Part shown: one piece after another, positions 16,229 to 31,147 of the stretch
Numbering within the stretch: the stretch's first letter is position 1
Layout of the letters: the number at the start of each line of letters is the position of its first letter
NCBI RefSeq assembly: GCF_036014175.1
Contig: NZ_CP107917.1
Span: 2,170,001-2,234,000 of the forward strand
From: Streptomyces sp. NBC_00443
GTDB taxonomy: Bacteria; Actinomycetota; Actinomycetes; Streptomycetales; Streptomycetaceae
Length of the DNA: 64,000 bases
Reading direction: 5' to 3'
Made by a program: the position numbers and the translations under genes
The notes under the pieces: generated by a model
Told to the model about the DNA's origin: nothing
The model's input: the letters and a program-made list of their open reading frames with translations, nothing else
Database searches by the model: none

Positions 16229-17452
16229 ATGACGGCACCAGCACCGCCCACCGAACTTTTCGGATACGAGTACTACCAAAACCCGTATCCCACGCTGGAA
16301 TGGCTTCGCGAGAATTCTCCGATGCACCAGTTCCGCTTTCCCGTCGGCGACATTCCGCTGTGGATAGCCACGCGCTTCGACGATGTACAGCAGCTCCTGG
16401 GGGATCCTCGGTTCAGCACCAACCCGGCCTGGGCGAGCAAAGAGTTCGTCGACGGCGGAATGGCGGTGGGCAAGGGCACGGCGATCGAGCGGATCATCAC
16501 GATGCTCGATCCGCCGGATCACACGCGTGTGCGCCGACTGGCCATGAGCACCTTCACGCCGCGGCGCATCGCAGAGTGGGAGGAGCCCACCCACGAGGTG
16601 GTCGAGGCGGAGCTGGATCGCCTGGAGAAGCAGGACCAGCCCGATGTCATGGACTACGCGGGCGCGATCCCGGCGGCGTTGATGGGCAACATCCTCGGCT
16701 TCCCGCTCGAGGGCTTCAACGAGATGATCCATGCCATCGAGCGCGCGTTCCACACCGATCCGGAGGACGAGGACGCAAATCGGCGGGCGTTCGAGGAGAT
16801 CGTGGAGTACGGCCGCGGACTCATCGCCCACAAGCGCCGCAACCCCGCGGACGATCTGGCGTCCGCGCTGATCGAGGCTCGGGACGGCGAGGACCGTCTC
16901 GACGAGACCGAACTCGTCGCCATGGTCGCCGTGTTGATCATGGCCGGCCTGGACACCACCCGGAACCTGATCGGGACGTCCATCCTCTCCTTGCTGGAAC
17001 GGCCCGACCAGCGCAGGCTGCTCCTTGAGCGTCCCGATCTGAAGGACACGGCGGTGGAGGAGTTCCTGCGCTTCAACGGCGGTGTTGCGGTGGGCTTCTT
17101 CCGCTTCGCCAAGGAGGACCTGGAGTTCGCCGGGGTGTCACTGCCCGCAGGCGCGCCGGTAATACCCGCTGTCGGGTCTGCCAACAGGGATCCGCGCCGC
17201 TGGCCGGATGCCGATCGGCTCGACATCACCCGTACCGGCCCTCGGCACGTAGGGCTGGGGCACGGCTTGCACAACTGTCTGGGCGCCGCCCTCGCCCGGC
17301 TGGAGGCGGCGGTCGCCATCCCCGCGATCATGCGGCGGTTCCCCGACATGAGCCTCGCGGTGCCCGCCGAGGAGCTGCGCTACGACGAGATGTGGCTGGT
17401 GCGCAGCATCACGTCGTTCCCGGTCCATCCGCACGGCGACGGGAAGCGGTGA
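16229..17452 (+). CDS. Cytochrome P450 (bacterial class I)
   Basis: The 407-aa P450 shows the I-helix MAGLDTTRN, the ExxR motif EEFLRF and the heme loop GLGHGLHNCLGAALARLE with the axial Cys. The Phe normally seven residues before the Cys is Leu. MLDPPDHTRVRRL is the usual C-helix segment. ATG 16229 was chosen over the upstream frame start because it matches the family N-terminus (PPTELFGYEYYQNPYPTLEWLREN); GGCGAGAGG precedes it. It is paired with the ferredoxin 21 bp downstream. It would hydroxylate or epoxidise the alkaloid core or its diene; the substrate cannot be read from sequence. Confidence 0.93.
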   Translation: MTAPAPPTELFGYEYYQNPYPTLEWLRENSPMHQFRFPVGDIPLWIATRFDDVQQLLGDPRFSTNPAWASKEFVDGGMAVGKGTAIERIITMLDPPDHTRVRRLAMSTFTPRRIAEWEEPTHEVVEAELDRLEKQDQPDVMDYAGAIPAALMGNILGFPLEGFNEMIHAIERAFHTDPEDEDANRRAFEEIVEYGRGLIAHKRRNPADDLASALIEARDGEDRLDETELVAMVAVLIMAGLDTTRNLIGTSILSLLERPDQRRLLLERPDLKDTAVEEFLRFNGGVAVGFFRFAKEDLEFAGVSLPAGAPVIPAVGSANRDPRRWPDADRLDITRTGPRHVGLGHGLHNCLGAALARLEAAVAIPAIMRRFPDMSLAVPAEELRYDEMWLVRSITSFPVHPHGDGKR

Positions 17453-17473
17453 GCGGCCTCGGAAGGGGACATC

Positions 17474-17677
17474 GTGGCGATACTTCGAGTCGACCAGAAG
17501 GCGTGTGTGGCCTCCGGGCTGTGCGCCGCCATGCATCCAGCTCTGTTCCGGCTCACCGAGGAGGGCCTGGGCGATCCGGTGCGGGGTGACCTCACCGAGG
17601 CCGACGACATCGAGTTCGCCGAGGACGTGGCCGCCTGCTGCCCGGGCGCGGCCGTCGCCGTGCTGGATTCGGCCTGA
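17474..17677 (+). CDS. Small [3Fe-4S]/[4Fe-4S] ferredoxin for the P450
   Basis: The 67-aa acidic ferredoxin has cysteines at 11 and 17 (CVASGLC) and a CCPG near residue 55, the arrangement of Streptomyces P450-linked ferredoxins. It passes electrons from a ferredoxin reductase, not present here, to the P450. The start is GTG 17474 with GGAAGGGGAC upstream. It lies 21 bp after the P450 gene and is followed by a hairpin terminator. Confidence 0.92.
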   Translation: MAILRVDQKACVASGLCAAMHPALFRLTEEGLGDPVRGDLTEADDIEFAEDVAACCPGAAVAVLDSA

Positions 17678-17691
17678 GTGACGACACCGGA

Positions 17692-17721
17692 CGCCCGTAC
17701 CACCACGTGGTACGGGCGTTT
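17692..17721 (+). terminator. Hairpin terminator after the ferredoxin gene
   Basis: A perfect 12-bp stem (17692..17703 with 17707..17718) with a 3-base loop, followed by TTTCG, lies 14 bp after the ferredoxin stop codon. Confidence 0.8.
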
Positions 17722-17802
17722 CGTCATGTCGTGCAGCGATGCGGGCGCGTCCAGGGTGCTGCGCAGCTGGTGCGGGGTGCCTCGCGGCGGGTGTACGACA
17801 CA

Positions 17803-17843
17803 TGAGGCGGCCTCCACGACAGGAGGTCGTGGAGGCCGCCTCA
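17803..17843. terminator. Strong hairpin terminator between convergent genes
   Basis: A perfect 18-bp stem (17803..17820 with 17826..17843) with a 5-base loop lies just beyond the stop of the minus-strand monooxygenase gene (17862). With the hairpin at 17692 it separates the convergent operons. Confidence 0.85.
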
Positions 17844-17861
17844 TCAGTGGTGCCCCCGGCG

Positions 17862-19034
17862 TCAGAGGAACGGCGTGTTCGGCTCCAGGCCGAGCAGTAC
17901 CCGCCCGTACACCTCCAGGTTGGCGTCGGGCGTCATCATGGCGTGCATCGAGATGCCCTGCACGTCACGGAAGAACCGCTGGATGGGCAGGCTGCGCTGG
18001 ATCGCCGAGGCGCCGCTGGCGGTGAACAGCGCGTGGGTGGCCTCCTTGGCCAGCTGCACCGCGTAGCCGCAGGTGCCCCGCAGAGTGGCCCGTTCCTCGG
18101 GGGTGAGCTTCTCCCCTGCGTCGGCGCGCCGCTGGACAACGTCGGCCTGGCCGGCGAGCAGTGCCCGTGCCGCGGCGATCTGGGCGGCGGCGGTGGCCAC
18201 CTGGACCTGGGTGAGGGGGTGTTCGGCCTGGTCCTGCCACGGCGTGTAGGAGATCGGCCGGTGCACCCGCTCGAGGAACAGCTCGTAAGCCCCTTGGGCC
18301 ATGCCGATCAGGGTGGCGGTGGACTCTGCCATGACGACGCTGATCAGCCCGTAGTCCCGGCCCTCACCAGGGCCGCTGCCGCTGCCGCCACCCGCGCTGA
18401 AGGCTTCCTCCATGTCGACGACGCGGTGTTCGGGGACGAAGACGTCGGTGGCGACGGTCGTCGAACTGCCGGTGCCGGCGGCCGCCATGGTGTGCCAGTC
18501 GTCCTCGAGGGTGAGGGCGTCGATCGGCAGCACCGTCAGGGCCTGGCGCACCGAACCGTCGGGCAGCTGAAGGTTGGTGGCGGCCAGGTTCCAGTCGGCG
18601 CCGCGACAGCCGGTGGTGAACCTCCAGCGGCCGTTGAGGAGGTAACCGCCCTCGGTCGGCACGAGCGTGCCGGACGGCGTGAAGCCGCCGGAGACACGGG
18701 CGCTGCCGCCGGCGTACACCTCCTGCTGTGCCTGTTCGGAGAAGAGCCGGATCATCCAGGCCCCGGTGATCCAGCCCTCGCACACCCAGCCGGTGGATCC
18801 GCAGCCACGGGAAATCTCGAGGAGCAGATCGATCTGCTGGGGTACGGAGAATTCCAGGCCCCCGAACCGCTTGGGCACACCGGTCCTGAAAACGCCTGCC
18901 TTGGCCAGGACTTCGACGTTGTCGTCGGCGATCCAGCGGCGATCCTCACCATCCTTTCCGTTTTCCCGGAGTGTCGGCACCACTGCCCGCACCGCCTCCA
19001 GGACGGATGCGGCTTCGATATCCGTACGGGTCAT
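17862..19034 (-). CDS. Class D flavin-dependent monooxygenase (acyl-CoA dehydrogenase fold), copy 2
   Basis: This 390-aa protein is a paralogue of 1953..3125, with the same length and shared blocks AVVPTLRENG, EDRRWI, EISRGCGSTGW, VSGGFTPSG, PTEGGYLLNG and AAGTGSSTT. It needs reduced flavin from a partner, probably 12988..13518. A Gly/Ser/Pro-rich loop (SAGGGSGSGPGEG) replaces part of the copy-1 sequence at about residue 215. ATG 19034 follows GAGGAGA; a start eight codons upstream is weaker. It is monocistronic with a SARP-type promoter at 19052..19095 and is not in the sugar operon, so it more likely oxidises the polyketide or alkaloid (hydroxylation, N-oxidation or epoxidation). Confidence 0.8.
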   Translation of the reverse strand: MTRTDIEAASVLEAVRAVVPTLRENGKDGEDRRWIADDNVEVLAKAGVFRTGVPKRFGGLEFSVPQQIDLLLEISRGCGSTGWVCEGWITGAWMIRLFSEQAQQEVYAGGSARVSGGFTPSGTLVPTEGGYLLNGRWRFTTGCRGADWNLAATNLQLPDGSVRQALTVLPIDALTLEDDWHTMAAAGTGSSTTVATDVFVPEHRVVDMEEAFSAGGGSGSGPGEGRDYGLISVVMAESTATLIGMAQGAYELFLERVHRPISYTPWQDQAEHPLTQVQVATAAAQIAAARALLAGQADVVQRRADAGEKLTPEERATLRGTCGYAVQLAKEATHALFTASGASAIQRSLPIQRFFRDVQGISMHAMMTPDANLEVYGRVLLGLEPNTPFL

Positions 19035-19051
19035 GCTGTCTCCTCGTTTCG

Positions 19052-19095
19052 ATGGCACCCGTGAGTTTTCCGGGCGGCACTCACGGCGCGGTAAT
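19052..19095 (-). promoter_or_regulatory. Predicted SARP-dependent promoter of monooxygenase copy 2
   Basis: Minus strand: ATTACCG-CGCC-GTGAGTG (19095..19078), then 20 bases, then TGCCAT (19057..19052). The heptamers match the P450 promoter at 13 of 14 positions. The -10 box is weak. The ATG is 18 bp downstream, so the leader would be very short. Confidence 0.55.
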
Positions 19096-19139
19096 TCGGC
19101 GAACCCGGTCCGTTCCGTGACCTGCCACCCAGCGGGGCG

Positions 19140-22100
19140 TCAGCCTTGTACGGTGGCCGGAAAGTAGCCGCTTCGCGCGAAGAACTCGATGTAGGTGTCG
19201 AGGAGTTCGTCCGAGACGGGAGGGCAGTCGATGCCGGTGCCGGCGAGGGCGGTGGTCGTGCGGGTGGTGGAGATCGCAGGGTAGAAGGACTCACTGTCCT
19301 CGATGAGCAGTTCGACGGCGTCCAGCAGGGGGGCGATGGCGTTGTCCGCGCCTGCCTTGATCAGGTCGAACCAGGCTGACTGGGCGATCTCGGTCACCTG
19401 ATAGCCGGCGATACGCAGCCGGCTCACGATCCGCTCCAGCGTCACGTGGCTGTCGTTGTAGAGGTGGAAGGTGCCCCCCGCGGCGGACTCCGCACGCGAC
19501 AGGGCCACCAGGGCGGCACTGGCGTAGTCGACCGGCATCAGCCGGAACACGCCGGGCAGGTCCCGCGGGGCACTGCCCGCCTGGAGGATGCCCTTGACGG
19601 TCAGCCACACGAAGTCCCGGGTCTGGCAGGCGCCGTTGGCCTGGTCTCCTGCGACCTGGTCGACGCGGTAGACGTTCACCGGCAGTCCCCGGTCGCGTGC
19701 GAGGTCGATGATCTGCTCGGCCACCCACTTGCTCTGCGTGTAGCCGTTGGGCAGTGCCCGGCCGGGTCCGGTCGGGTCGCTCACCTCCAGGGGCACGCCC
19801 CTTGTCACGGGCCCCGGGAAGACGCCGGTGGTCGAGACGTGGTGCAGGGGCACGGTGCGGTGCCGGGCGGCGAGCCGCAGCAGTTCCTGCGTGCCGGCGA
19901 CGTTCGCCGCGCCCAGCGTGGAGTACGGCTGGATCCAGTTGACCGCCGCCCCGGCGTGGTAGACGGCGTCGACGGTCCGGGCAAGCCGGTCGAAGTGGTC
20001 CTCGTCCAGCCCGAGCCGGGGTGCTGCCAGGTCGCCCAGGACGACGCGGAGCCGGTCCGGGTCGACCTCGTCCCAGATGCGGTACCACTCGAGGTTGGCC
20101 TTCAGGCGCCGCAGTCCCTCGTCCTCGTCGGCGGCCCGGACCAGGCAGTGCACGGTCGCCTCGGTCGTCGCCATGAGATCGCGCAGCAGGAAGGCGCCGA
20201 GGAAGCCGGTGGCTCCGGTGAGCAGCGCCTCCCGGGGGTTCCTGGTGACGCGGACCACCTCGTCGGCGGGTCGGATGTCCTCCGCAAGGGTGATCTCCGC
20301 GGCGAAGTCGGTCTCAGGCGCCGGCGCCGACGCCGGGTCTCCGCCGGGCAGCACCTCGGCGCACAGGTGGGCGGCGAGCAGACCGGGGGTGGGCCGGTCG
20401 AAGACGAGGCTGGCCGGCATCCGGCTGCCCACCGCTTCGCTCAGGCGGTTGCGGAGTTCGACGGAGGTGAGCGAGTCGAAGCCCAGCTCGGTGAAACGAT
20501 GCTCCGCGCCGATGGCGCCGGGGTCGGGGTGGCCGAGTACCGCGGCCACCTCGGCGCGGACCAGGTCCAGGACGATGTGGTACCGCTCCTCTTCGGAGCG
20601 TCCCTGCAGGAGGGTGGCCAGCGAGGCCGCACCGAAGCCGCCGTCGTGTGCGCTGCGGCGCAGTGGGGTGCGGGCCAGGTCCGCGAAGAGCAGGGGGGCT
20701 CGGGTGGGGTGTTCGCGCAGCGTGGCCACGTCCACGGGGACGCCGACCAGAGTGGCGTGGCCGAGGCGAAGCGCGAGGTCCAGGGTGGCGGGCCCCCGGT
20801 CGGAGGCCACGAGGCCGAAACCGGAGCGGACGATGCGGTCCACGTCCGCCTCGTCGAGGCCGGCGGCCATCGTGCTCAGCTGCTCCCACAGGCCCCAGGC
20901 CACGGAGGTCGCCGGCAGCCCGAGGGCCTTGCGGTGCAGGGCCAGCGAGTCGAGGAAGGAGTTGGCGGCGGCGTAGTTGGACTGGCCCGCGCTGCCGATC
21001 ACCCCGGAGAGCGAGGAGAACAGCACGAACGCCGAGAGGTCGAGGTCCCGCGTGAGGTCGTGCAGATGCCAGGCGGCGTCGACCTTGGGGCGCAGCACGG
21101 CGTCGAGCCGTTCGGGACTCAGCGCGGTGATGAGGCCGTCGCTGAGGACACCCGCCGCGTGCGCGACACCGGTCAGGGGCCGGTCGGCGGGGATGGTCGC
21201 GAGCAGTTCGGCGAGGGCTTCCCGGTCGGCGGTGTCGCAGGAGGCGACGGTGACCTCGGCGCCCAGTGCGGTGAGCGCGTCACGCAGGTCGCCGGCGCCG
21301 GGCGCGGCGGGCCCGCTGCGGCTGGTCAGCAGCAGATGCCGTACGCCGTGTTCGACGACCAGGTGCCGGGCGAACAGGGCGCCCAGGGTGCCGGTGCCAC
21401 CGGTGATCAGAACGGTTCCGTCCGGGTTCCAGGTGCCGCCGGGCACGGTGTCGGCGGCCGGTTCGTCGACGCGTGCCACGCGCGGGACGAGGGCCCGGCC
21501 GGCGCGGAGGGCGGCTTGGGCCTGGCCGGCGCGGATGAGAGCGGGCAGTGCCGCGCGGGAGGCCTCGTCACCGTCGATGTCGACGAGGACGAACCGGCCG
21601 GGCGACTCCGCCTGCGCGGAGCGGAGCAGGCCCCACACGGCCCCGGCCGCGAGATCGGTGACGTTCTCGTCGCCGACCGCGACGGCGCCCTGGGTGACCA
21701 GGACCAGCGGCACGTTCTCCAGCCGGTCGTCGGCGAGCCAGCGCCGGACCAGTTCCAGGGCCCGGTGCGTGGCGTCGTACACGGCGCGCACGGGGTCACC
21801 GTCCGCGGGTGCGGAGTGCCAGGAGAGCACGGCGGCCGGGGGACGGGGCCCGGCGACGGCCGTGCCGACGGCGTCCAGGTCTGCCGCCGGTGCCGCGTCG
21901 AAGCGGTCGGTGTCCAGTTGCACCAGGGTCAGGGGCTCCTTGTCGCTGGTGAGCCGGAGGTGCCGCCAGCCGACGCGCAGCAGGTCGTCCTGCACACGGG
22001 CCGCACTGCGGCCGAGTTCGCGGGGGGTGACGGCGCGCGCGGTGAGCGATTCGATCGTGGCCAGCGGCCGTCCTTGCTGGTCGGCGACGGTCACGGTCAC

Positions 22101-25100
22101 GGTGTCGGACCCCAGGGGGCGGATGCGTACCCGCAGGGCGGCGGCGCCGGTGGTGTGCAGGTGGAAGCCACGCCAGTGGGTGGCGAGCCACGCCCCGGCC
22201 GCTCCGTCCGGGTCCACGGCGAGCGGCAGCAGCCGCAGCGCGGCCTGCAGCAATACCGGGTGGAGGGCGAAGTCCTCGGCTTGGCGCTGCAGTTCGTCGG
22301 GCAGCCGGACCTCCGCGTACACCTCGTCGCCGCGGCGCCATACGGAGGTCGGGTGGCCGTCGCCGAGCTGCTCGCGGATGTCGTCCGGCGAGAGCGCCCG
22401 GGCGCCGGCCGGCGGCCATTGGCTCAGCTCGTCGGCGCCGCCGGTGCCGTGCCTGCCGAGCCGGCCGGAGGCGATGCGCTGCCAGGTCACGTCCCCGCCG
22501 TCGGGCCGGGCGTGCACCGTGAAGGCGCGCGCGTCGGATGAATCCTCGTCGGCCACGGCGATCTGGATCTGTATTCCCTGCCGTTCGGGAAGCACCAAGG
22601 GCTCGTGGAGGGTGAGTTCGTCGACGGCGTCAAGGCTCAGTTCGTCGCCGGCCCGCACCGCCAGTTCGGCCAGCACGGCGGGTGCCGCCACCGTCGCGTC
22701 GTGCAGGGTGTGCTCGGCCAGCCAGGGGTGAGTGCGCGCCGAGAGCCTGCCGGTGAGGAGGGTCTCGCCGGACGCGGCCACGGCGACGGCGGCGCCGAGC
22801 AGCGGGTGGTCGGCCGCGGCCACGCCCAGGCGGCCCGTGTCGCCGGCGGCCACGGACGCCTCGTACCAGTGGCGCTCGCGCTGGAAGGCGTAGGTGGGCA
22901 GGGGCACGCGATGCACGTCGTGCCCGGCGAAGATGGTGTGCCAGTCGACGGTTCCGCCGCCTACGTGCAGCTTGGCCAGCGAGGTCAGGAACTGCGTCAG
23001 GCCGCCCGACTCGCGTCGCAGGGTGCCGACGACGACGGCGTTGTCGAGGCTGTCCTCCAGAACGGGGGCCAGCACCGGATGGGGCCCGACCTCGACGAAG
23101 GTGTGGTGTCCGTGGCCGACCAGGGTGCGGGTCGTCTCCTCGAACTCCACGGGCCGGCGCAGGTTCCGGTACCAGTACTCGGCGCCGAGTTCGGTGGTGT
23201 CCAGCGGGCCGGCGGTGACCGTGGAGTAGAAGGGCACCGTGCCCTGCCGGGGACGTATCGATGCCAGGTCGTGCAGCAGCCGGTCGCGGATCTCCTCGAC
23301 CTGGGCGGAGTGGGAGGCGTAGTCGGCGTGGAAGCGGCGGGTGCGGATGCCTTCGGCCTTGCACTCCTCGACAAACTTCTCCAGCGCCTCGTGGTCGCCG
23401 GACACGACCGTGGACCCGGGACCGTTGACGACCGCGATGGACAGCCGGTCGCCCCATCCCTCGATGCGGGGGGCGAGTTCGTCACGGGACAGGGCCACGG
23501 AAGCGATGCCGCCGCGGCCTTCGAGGACGCTGGTGACCTGGCTGCGGATGGCCGCCACGCGCGCCGCGTCCTCCAGCGTCAGTCCGCCGCTGACGTAGGC
23601 GGCGGCCACCTCGCCCTGGGAGGAGCCGACGACGGCCGCGGGCTCGACTCCGTGCGCACGCCACAGCGCGGCCAGGGACACGCTCACCGCGAAGGACACG
23701 GGCTGGATGACGTCGACCCGGTCGAGCGAGGGTGCGCCCTCGGCCTGGCGCAGCACGTCCTCCAAGGACCAGTCGACGTAGGGCGCGAGCGCTTCGGCGC
23801 AGGCGTGGATCTGCGCGGCGAACACCTCCGAGCTGTCCAGGAGTTCGACGGCCATGCCCGGCCACTGGCCGCCCTGGCCGGGGAAGACGAAGACCGTCTT
23901 GCCGGGTTCGGCGACCCGTCCGGTGACCACCTGCGCAGAGTTCTCGCCGGTGCTCAGCGCACGCAGACCGGCGAGCACCTCGTCCTGTCCGGTGCCGATG
24001 ACGGCGGCCCGGTGGCCGAGTTGGGAACGGCCGGTTGCGAGGGAGTAGGCCACGTCCCACGGCCGCGCGTCGGCCGCGCCCTCCAGGTGGGACAGCAGCC
24101 TGCGGGCCTGGTCGCGCAGCGCTTCGGTGGACTTCGCGGACAGCACCCACGGTGGGGTGAGCCTGTCGTCGGCCGGCGTGGGCGAGGCGGGTTCGTCGGT
24201 CTCGTCCGCGGGCGCCTGCTCGATGATGACGTGCGCGTTGGTGCCGCTGGCGCCGAACGCCGACACGGCGGCGCGGCGGGGGCGTCCGGTCTCGGGCCAG
24301 GGCCGGGCCTCGGCCAGCAGCTCCACCGCGCCCGCCTCCCAGTCGACGACCGGGGTCGGCTCCTCGCAGTGCAGGGACTTCGGCAGGACGCCGTGGCGCA
24401 TCGCCTGGACCATCTTGATGATGCCGCCCACACCCGCGGCGGCCTGAGCATGCCCGATGTTCGACTTCAACGACCCCAGCCACAACGGCCGATCCGCACT
24501 CGGACGCTCCTGACCGTAGGTGTTCAACAGCGCCTGCGCCTCGATCGGATCACCCAACGTCGTACCCGTACCGTGCGCCTCCACCACATCCACATCCGCC
24601 GCGCCCAGCCGCGCATTCGCCAACGCCTGACGAATCACCCGCTCCTGCGACGGACCGTTCGGCGCCGTCAACCCATTACTCGCACCGTCCTGATTCACGG
24701 CCGAACCCCGCACCACCGCAAGCACCGCATGCCCATTGCGCCGCGCATCCGACAACCGCTCCACCAACAGCAACCCCACACCCTCCGACCAGCCGATGCC
24801 GTCCGCCGACGCGGAGAACGGCTTGCACCGCCCGTCGGCGGCGAGGCCCTGCTGCTGCGAGAAGTCGATGTGGCCGACAGGGTTCGCGGCCACGTACGAC
24901 GCTCCGGCCAGCGCGAGCGTGCATTCTCCGGAGCGCAGTGACTGCACCGCGAGGTGCAGGGCGGTCAGCGACGACGAGCACGCCGTGTCCACCGAGACCG
25001 CCGGGCCTTCGAGGCCGAGGACGTAGGCGATGCGGCCCGACGCCATGCTGCTGAGCATGCTGGTCATCAGATAGCCGTCGAACTCGGCAGGGGTCGGCAG

Positions 25101-25595
25101 TCCGAGATAGCTCTGCTCGACGAGCCCGGTGAACACGCCGGTGCGCGTGCCCTTGAGGCCCGCCGGATCGATGCCGGCGCTCTCGAACGCCTCCCAGGCC
25201 GTCTCCAGCAGCAGCCGCTGCTGCGGGTCCATGGCCAGTGCCTCGCGGGGGGAGATCCCGAAGAAGGCGGCGTCGAACCGGGTGGCGTCCTTGAGGAATC
25301 CGCCGTGCCGGACATGGGTCCTGCCGGGCTTGGCGGGATCCGGGTCGTAGAGGTTGTCCAGGTCCCAGCCGCGGTCCGTGGGGAACTCCGAGATGGCGTC
25401 GGTCTCGCCCATGACCAGCTGCCACAGGTCGCCCGGCGACTCGGCTCCGGGGAAGCGGCAGGCCATACCGACGATGGCAATGGGCTCGTTCCTGCCGGAC
25501 TCCAGCTCGGCGACCCGCCGACGGCTCTTCTGCAGGTCGGCGGTGACCTTCTTCAGGTAGTCGAGCAGTTTCTCTTCGTTGGACATGGTGGACAT
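19140..25595 (-). CDS. Type I PKS, module 4 and thioester reductase release domain (KS-AT-DH0-KR-ACP-TR)
   Basis: The 2151-aa protein has an N-terminal docking coiled coil ([18 protein letters not shown]), then KS (DTACSSS, Cys about 206), AT (GSSQGE about 658; YASH about 759, a methylmalonyl-type signature, although ethylmalonyl is possible given ccr), a DH-like region whose motif reads [11 protein letters not shown] about 962 instead of HxxxGxxxxP and HPVLLQAAL instead of an Asp-containing one (probably inactive), an intact KR ([15 protein letters not shown] about 1540), ACP (GFDSL about 1707) and a thioester reductase ([11 protein letters not shown] about 1792; NGYTQSKW about 1952). No thioesterase is present, so the chain should leave as an aldehyde, as in coelimycin-type assembly lines. 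The start ATG 25595 follows AGAGG, 48 bp after the previous PKS gene. Confidence 0.93.
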   Translation of the reverse strand: MSTMSNEEKLLDYLKKVTADLQKSRRRVAELESGRNEPIAIVGMACRFPGAESPGDLWQLVMGETDAISEFPTDRGWDLDNLYDPDPAKPGRTHVRHGGFLKDATRFDAAFFGISPREALAMDPQQRLLLETAWEAFESAGIDPAGLKGTRTGVFTGLVEQSYLGLPTPAEFDGYLMTSMLSSMASGRIAYVLGLEGPAVSVDTACSSSLTALHLAVQSLRSGECTLALAGASYVAANPVGHIDFSQQQGLAADGRCKPFSASADGIGWSEGVGLLLVERLSDARRNGHAVLAVVRGSAVNQDGASNGLTAPNGPSQERVIRQALANARLGAADVDVVEAHGTGTTLGDPIEAQALLNTYGQERPSADRPLWLGSLKSNIGHAQAAAGVGGIIKMVQAMRHGVLPKSLHCEEPTPVVDWEAGAVELLAEARPWPETGRPRRAAVSAFGASGTNAHVIIEQAPADETDEPASPTPADDRLTPPWVLSAKSTEALRDQARRLLSHLEGAADARPWDVAYSLATGRSQLGHRAAVIGTGQDEVLAGLRALSTGENSAQVVTGRVAEPGKTVFVFPGQGGQWPGMAVELLDSSEVFAAQIHACAEALAPYVDWSLEDVLRQAEGAPSLDRVDVIQPVSFAVSVSLAALWRAHGVEPAAVVGSSQGEVAAAYVSGGLTLEDAARVAAIRSQVTSVLEGRGGIASVALSRDELAPRIEGWGDRLSIAVVNGPGSTVVSGDHEALEKFVEECKAEGIRTRRFHADYASHSAQVEEIRDRLLHDLASIRPRQGTVPFYSTVTAGPLDTTELGAEYWYRNLRRPVEFEETTRTLVGHGHHTFVEVGPHPVLAPVLEDSLDNAVVVGTLRRESGGLTQFLTSLAKLHVGGGTVDWHTIFAGHDVHRVPLPTYAFQRERHWYEASVAAGDTGRLGVAAADHPLLGAAVAVAASGETLLTGRLSARTHPWLAEHTLHDATVAAPAVLAELAVRAGDELSLDAVDELTLHEPLVLPERQGIQIQIAVADEDSSDARAFTVHARPDGGDVTWQRIASGRLGRHGTGGADELSQWPPAGARALSPDDIREQLGDGHPTSVWRRGDEVYAEVRLPDELQRQAEDFALHPVLLQAALRLLPLAVDPDGAAGAWLATHWRGFHLHTTGAAALRVRIRPLGSDTVTVTVADQQGRPLATIESLTARAVTPRELGRSAARVQDDLLRVGWRHLRLTSDKEPLTLVQLDTDRFDAAPAADLDAVGTAVAGPRPPAAVLSWHSAPADGDPVRAVYDATHRALELVRRWLADDRLENVPLVLVTQGAVAVGDENVTDLAAGAVWGLLRSAQAESPGRFVLVDIDGDEASRAALPALIRAGQAQAALRAGRALVPRVARVDEPAADTVPGGTWNPDGTVLITGGTGTLGALFARHLVVEHGVRHLLLTSRSGPAAPGAGDLRDALTALGAEVTVASCDTADREALAELLATIPADRPLTGVAHAAGVLSDGLITALSPERLDAVLRPKVDAAWHLHDLTRDLDLSAFVLFSSLSGVIGSAGQSNYAAANSFLDSLALHRKALGLPATSVAWGLWEQLSTMAAGLDEADVDRIVRSGFGLVASDRGPATLDLALRLGHATLVGVPVDVATLREHPTRAPLLFADLARTPLRRSAHDGGFGAASLATLLQGRSEEERYHIVLDLVRAEVAAVLGHPDPGAIGAEHRFTELGFDSLTSVELRNRLSEAVGSRMPASLVFDRPTPGLLAAHLCAEVLPGGDPASAPAPETDFAAEITLAEDIRPADEVVRVTRNPREALLTGATGFLGAFLLRDLMATTEATVHCLVRAADEDEGLRRLKANLEWYRIWDEVDPDRLRVVLGDLAAPRLGLDEDHFDRLARTVDAVYHAGAAVNWIQPYSTLGAANVAGTQELLRLAARHRTVPLHHVSTTGVFPGPVTRGVPLEVSDPTGPGRALPNGYTQSKWVAEQIIDLARDRGLPVNVYRVDQVAGDQANGACQTRDFVWLTVKGILQAGSAPRDLPGVFRLMPVDYASAALVALSRAESAAGGTFHLYNDSHVTLERIVSRLRIAGYQVTEIAQSAWFDLIKAGADNAIAPLLDAVELLIEDSESFYPAISTTRTTTALAGTGIDCPPVSDELLDTYIEFFARSGYFPATVQG
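24262..24836 (-). repeat. KS segment nearly identical to those of modules 2 and 3
   Basis: The DNA of this KS stretch matches 29743..30317 (module 3) almost base for base, and 24384..24836 matches 35524..35976 (module 2). Codon style inside the block differs from its surroundings, pointing to gene conversion or recent module duplication. Confidence 0.85.
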
Positions 25596-25643
25596 GGGGA
25601 ACCTCTTGTTCCTCTGTGTACGGAGGGGCGGTGATCTGCCGGC

Positions 25644-31075
<5,432 letters not shown>

Positions 31076-31147
31076 GGGTCTCAACTCCAGGAAGAATGTG
31101 TGCGGTTGGAAAGAGAAAGGCCGTCCGGGCCGCCGTAGGGCCCGGGG

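Noticed and set aside
19140..20300. C-terminal thioesterase on the last PKS module
   Set aside because: The region has a nucleotide-binding GATGFLG motif and YTQSK, which identify an NAD(P)H-dependent thioester reductase; no GxSxG motif with a triad is present.
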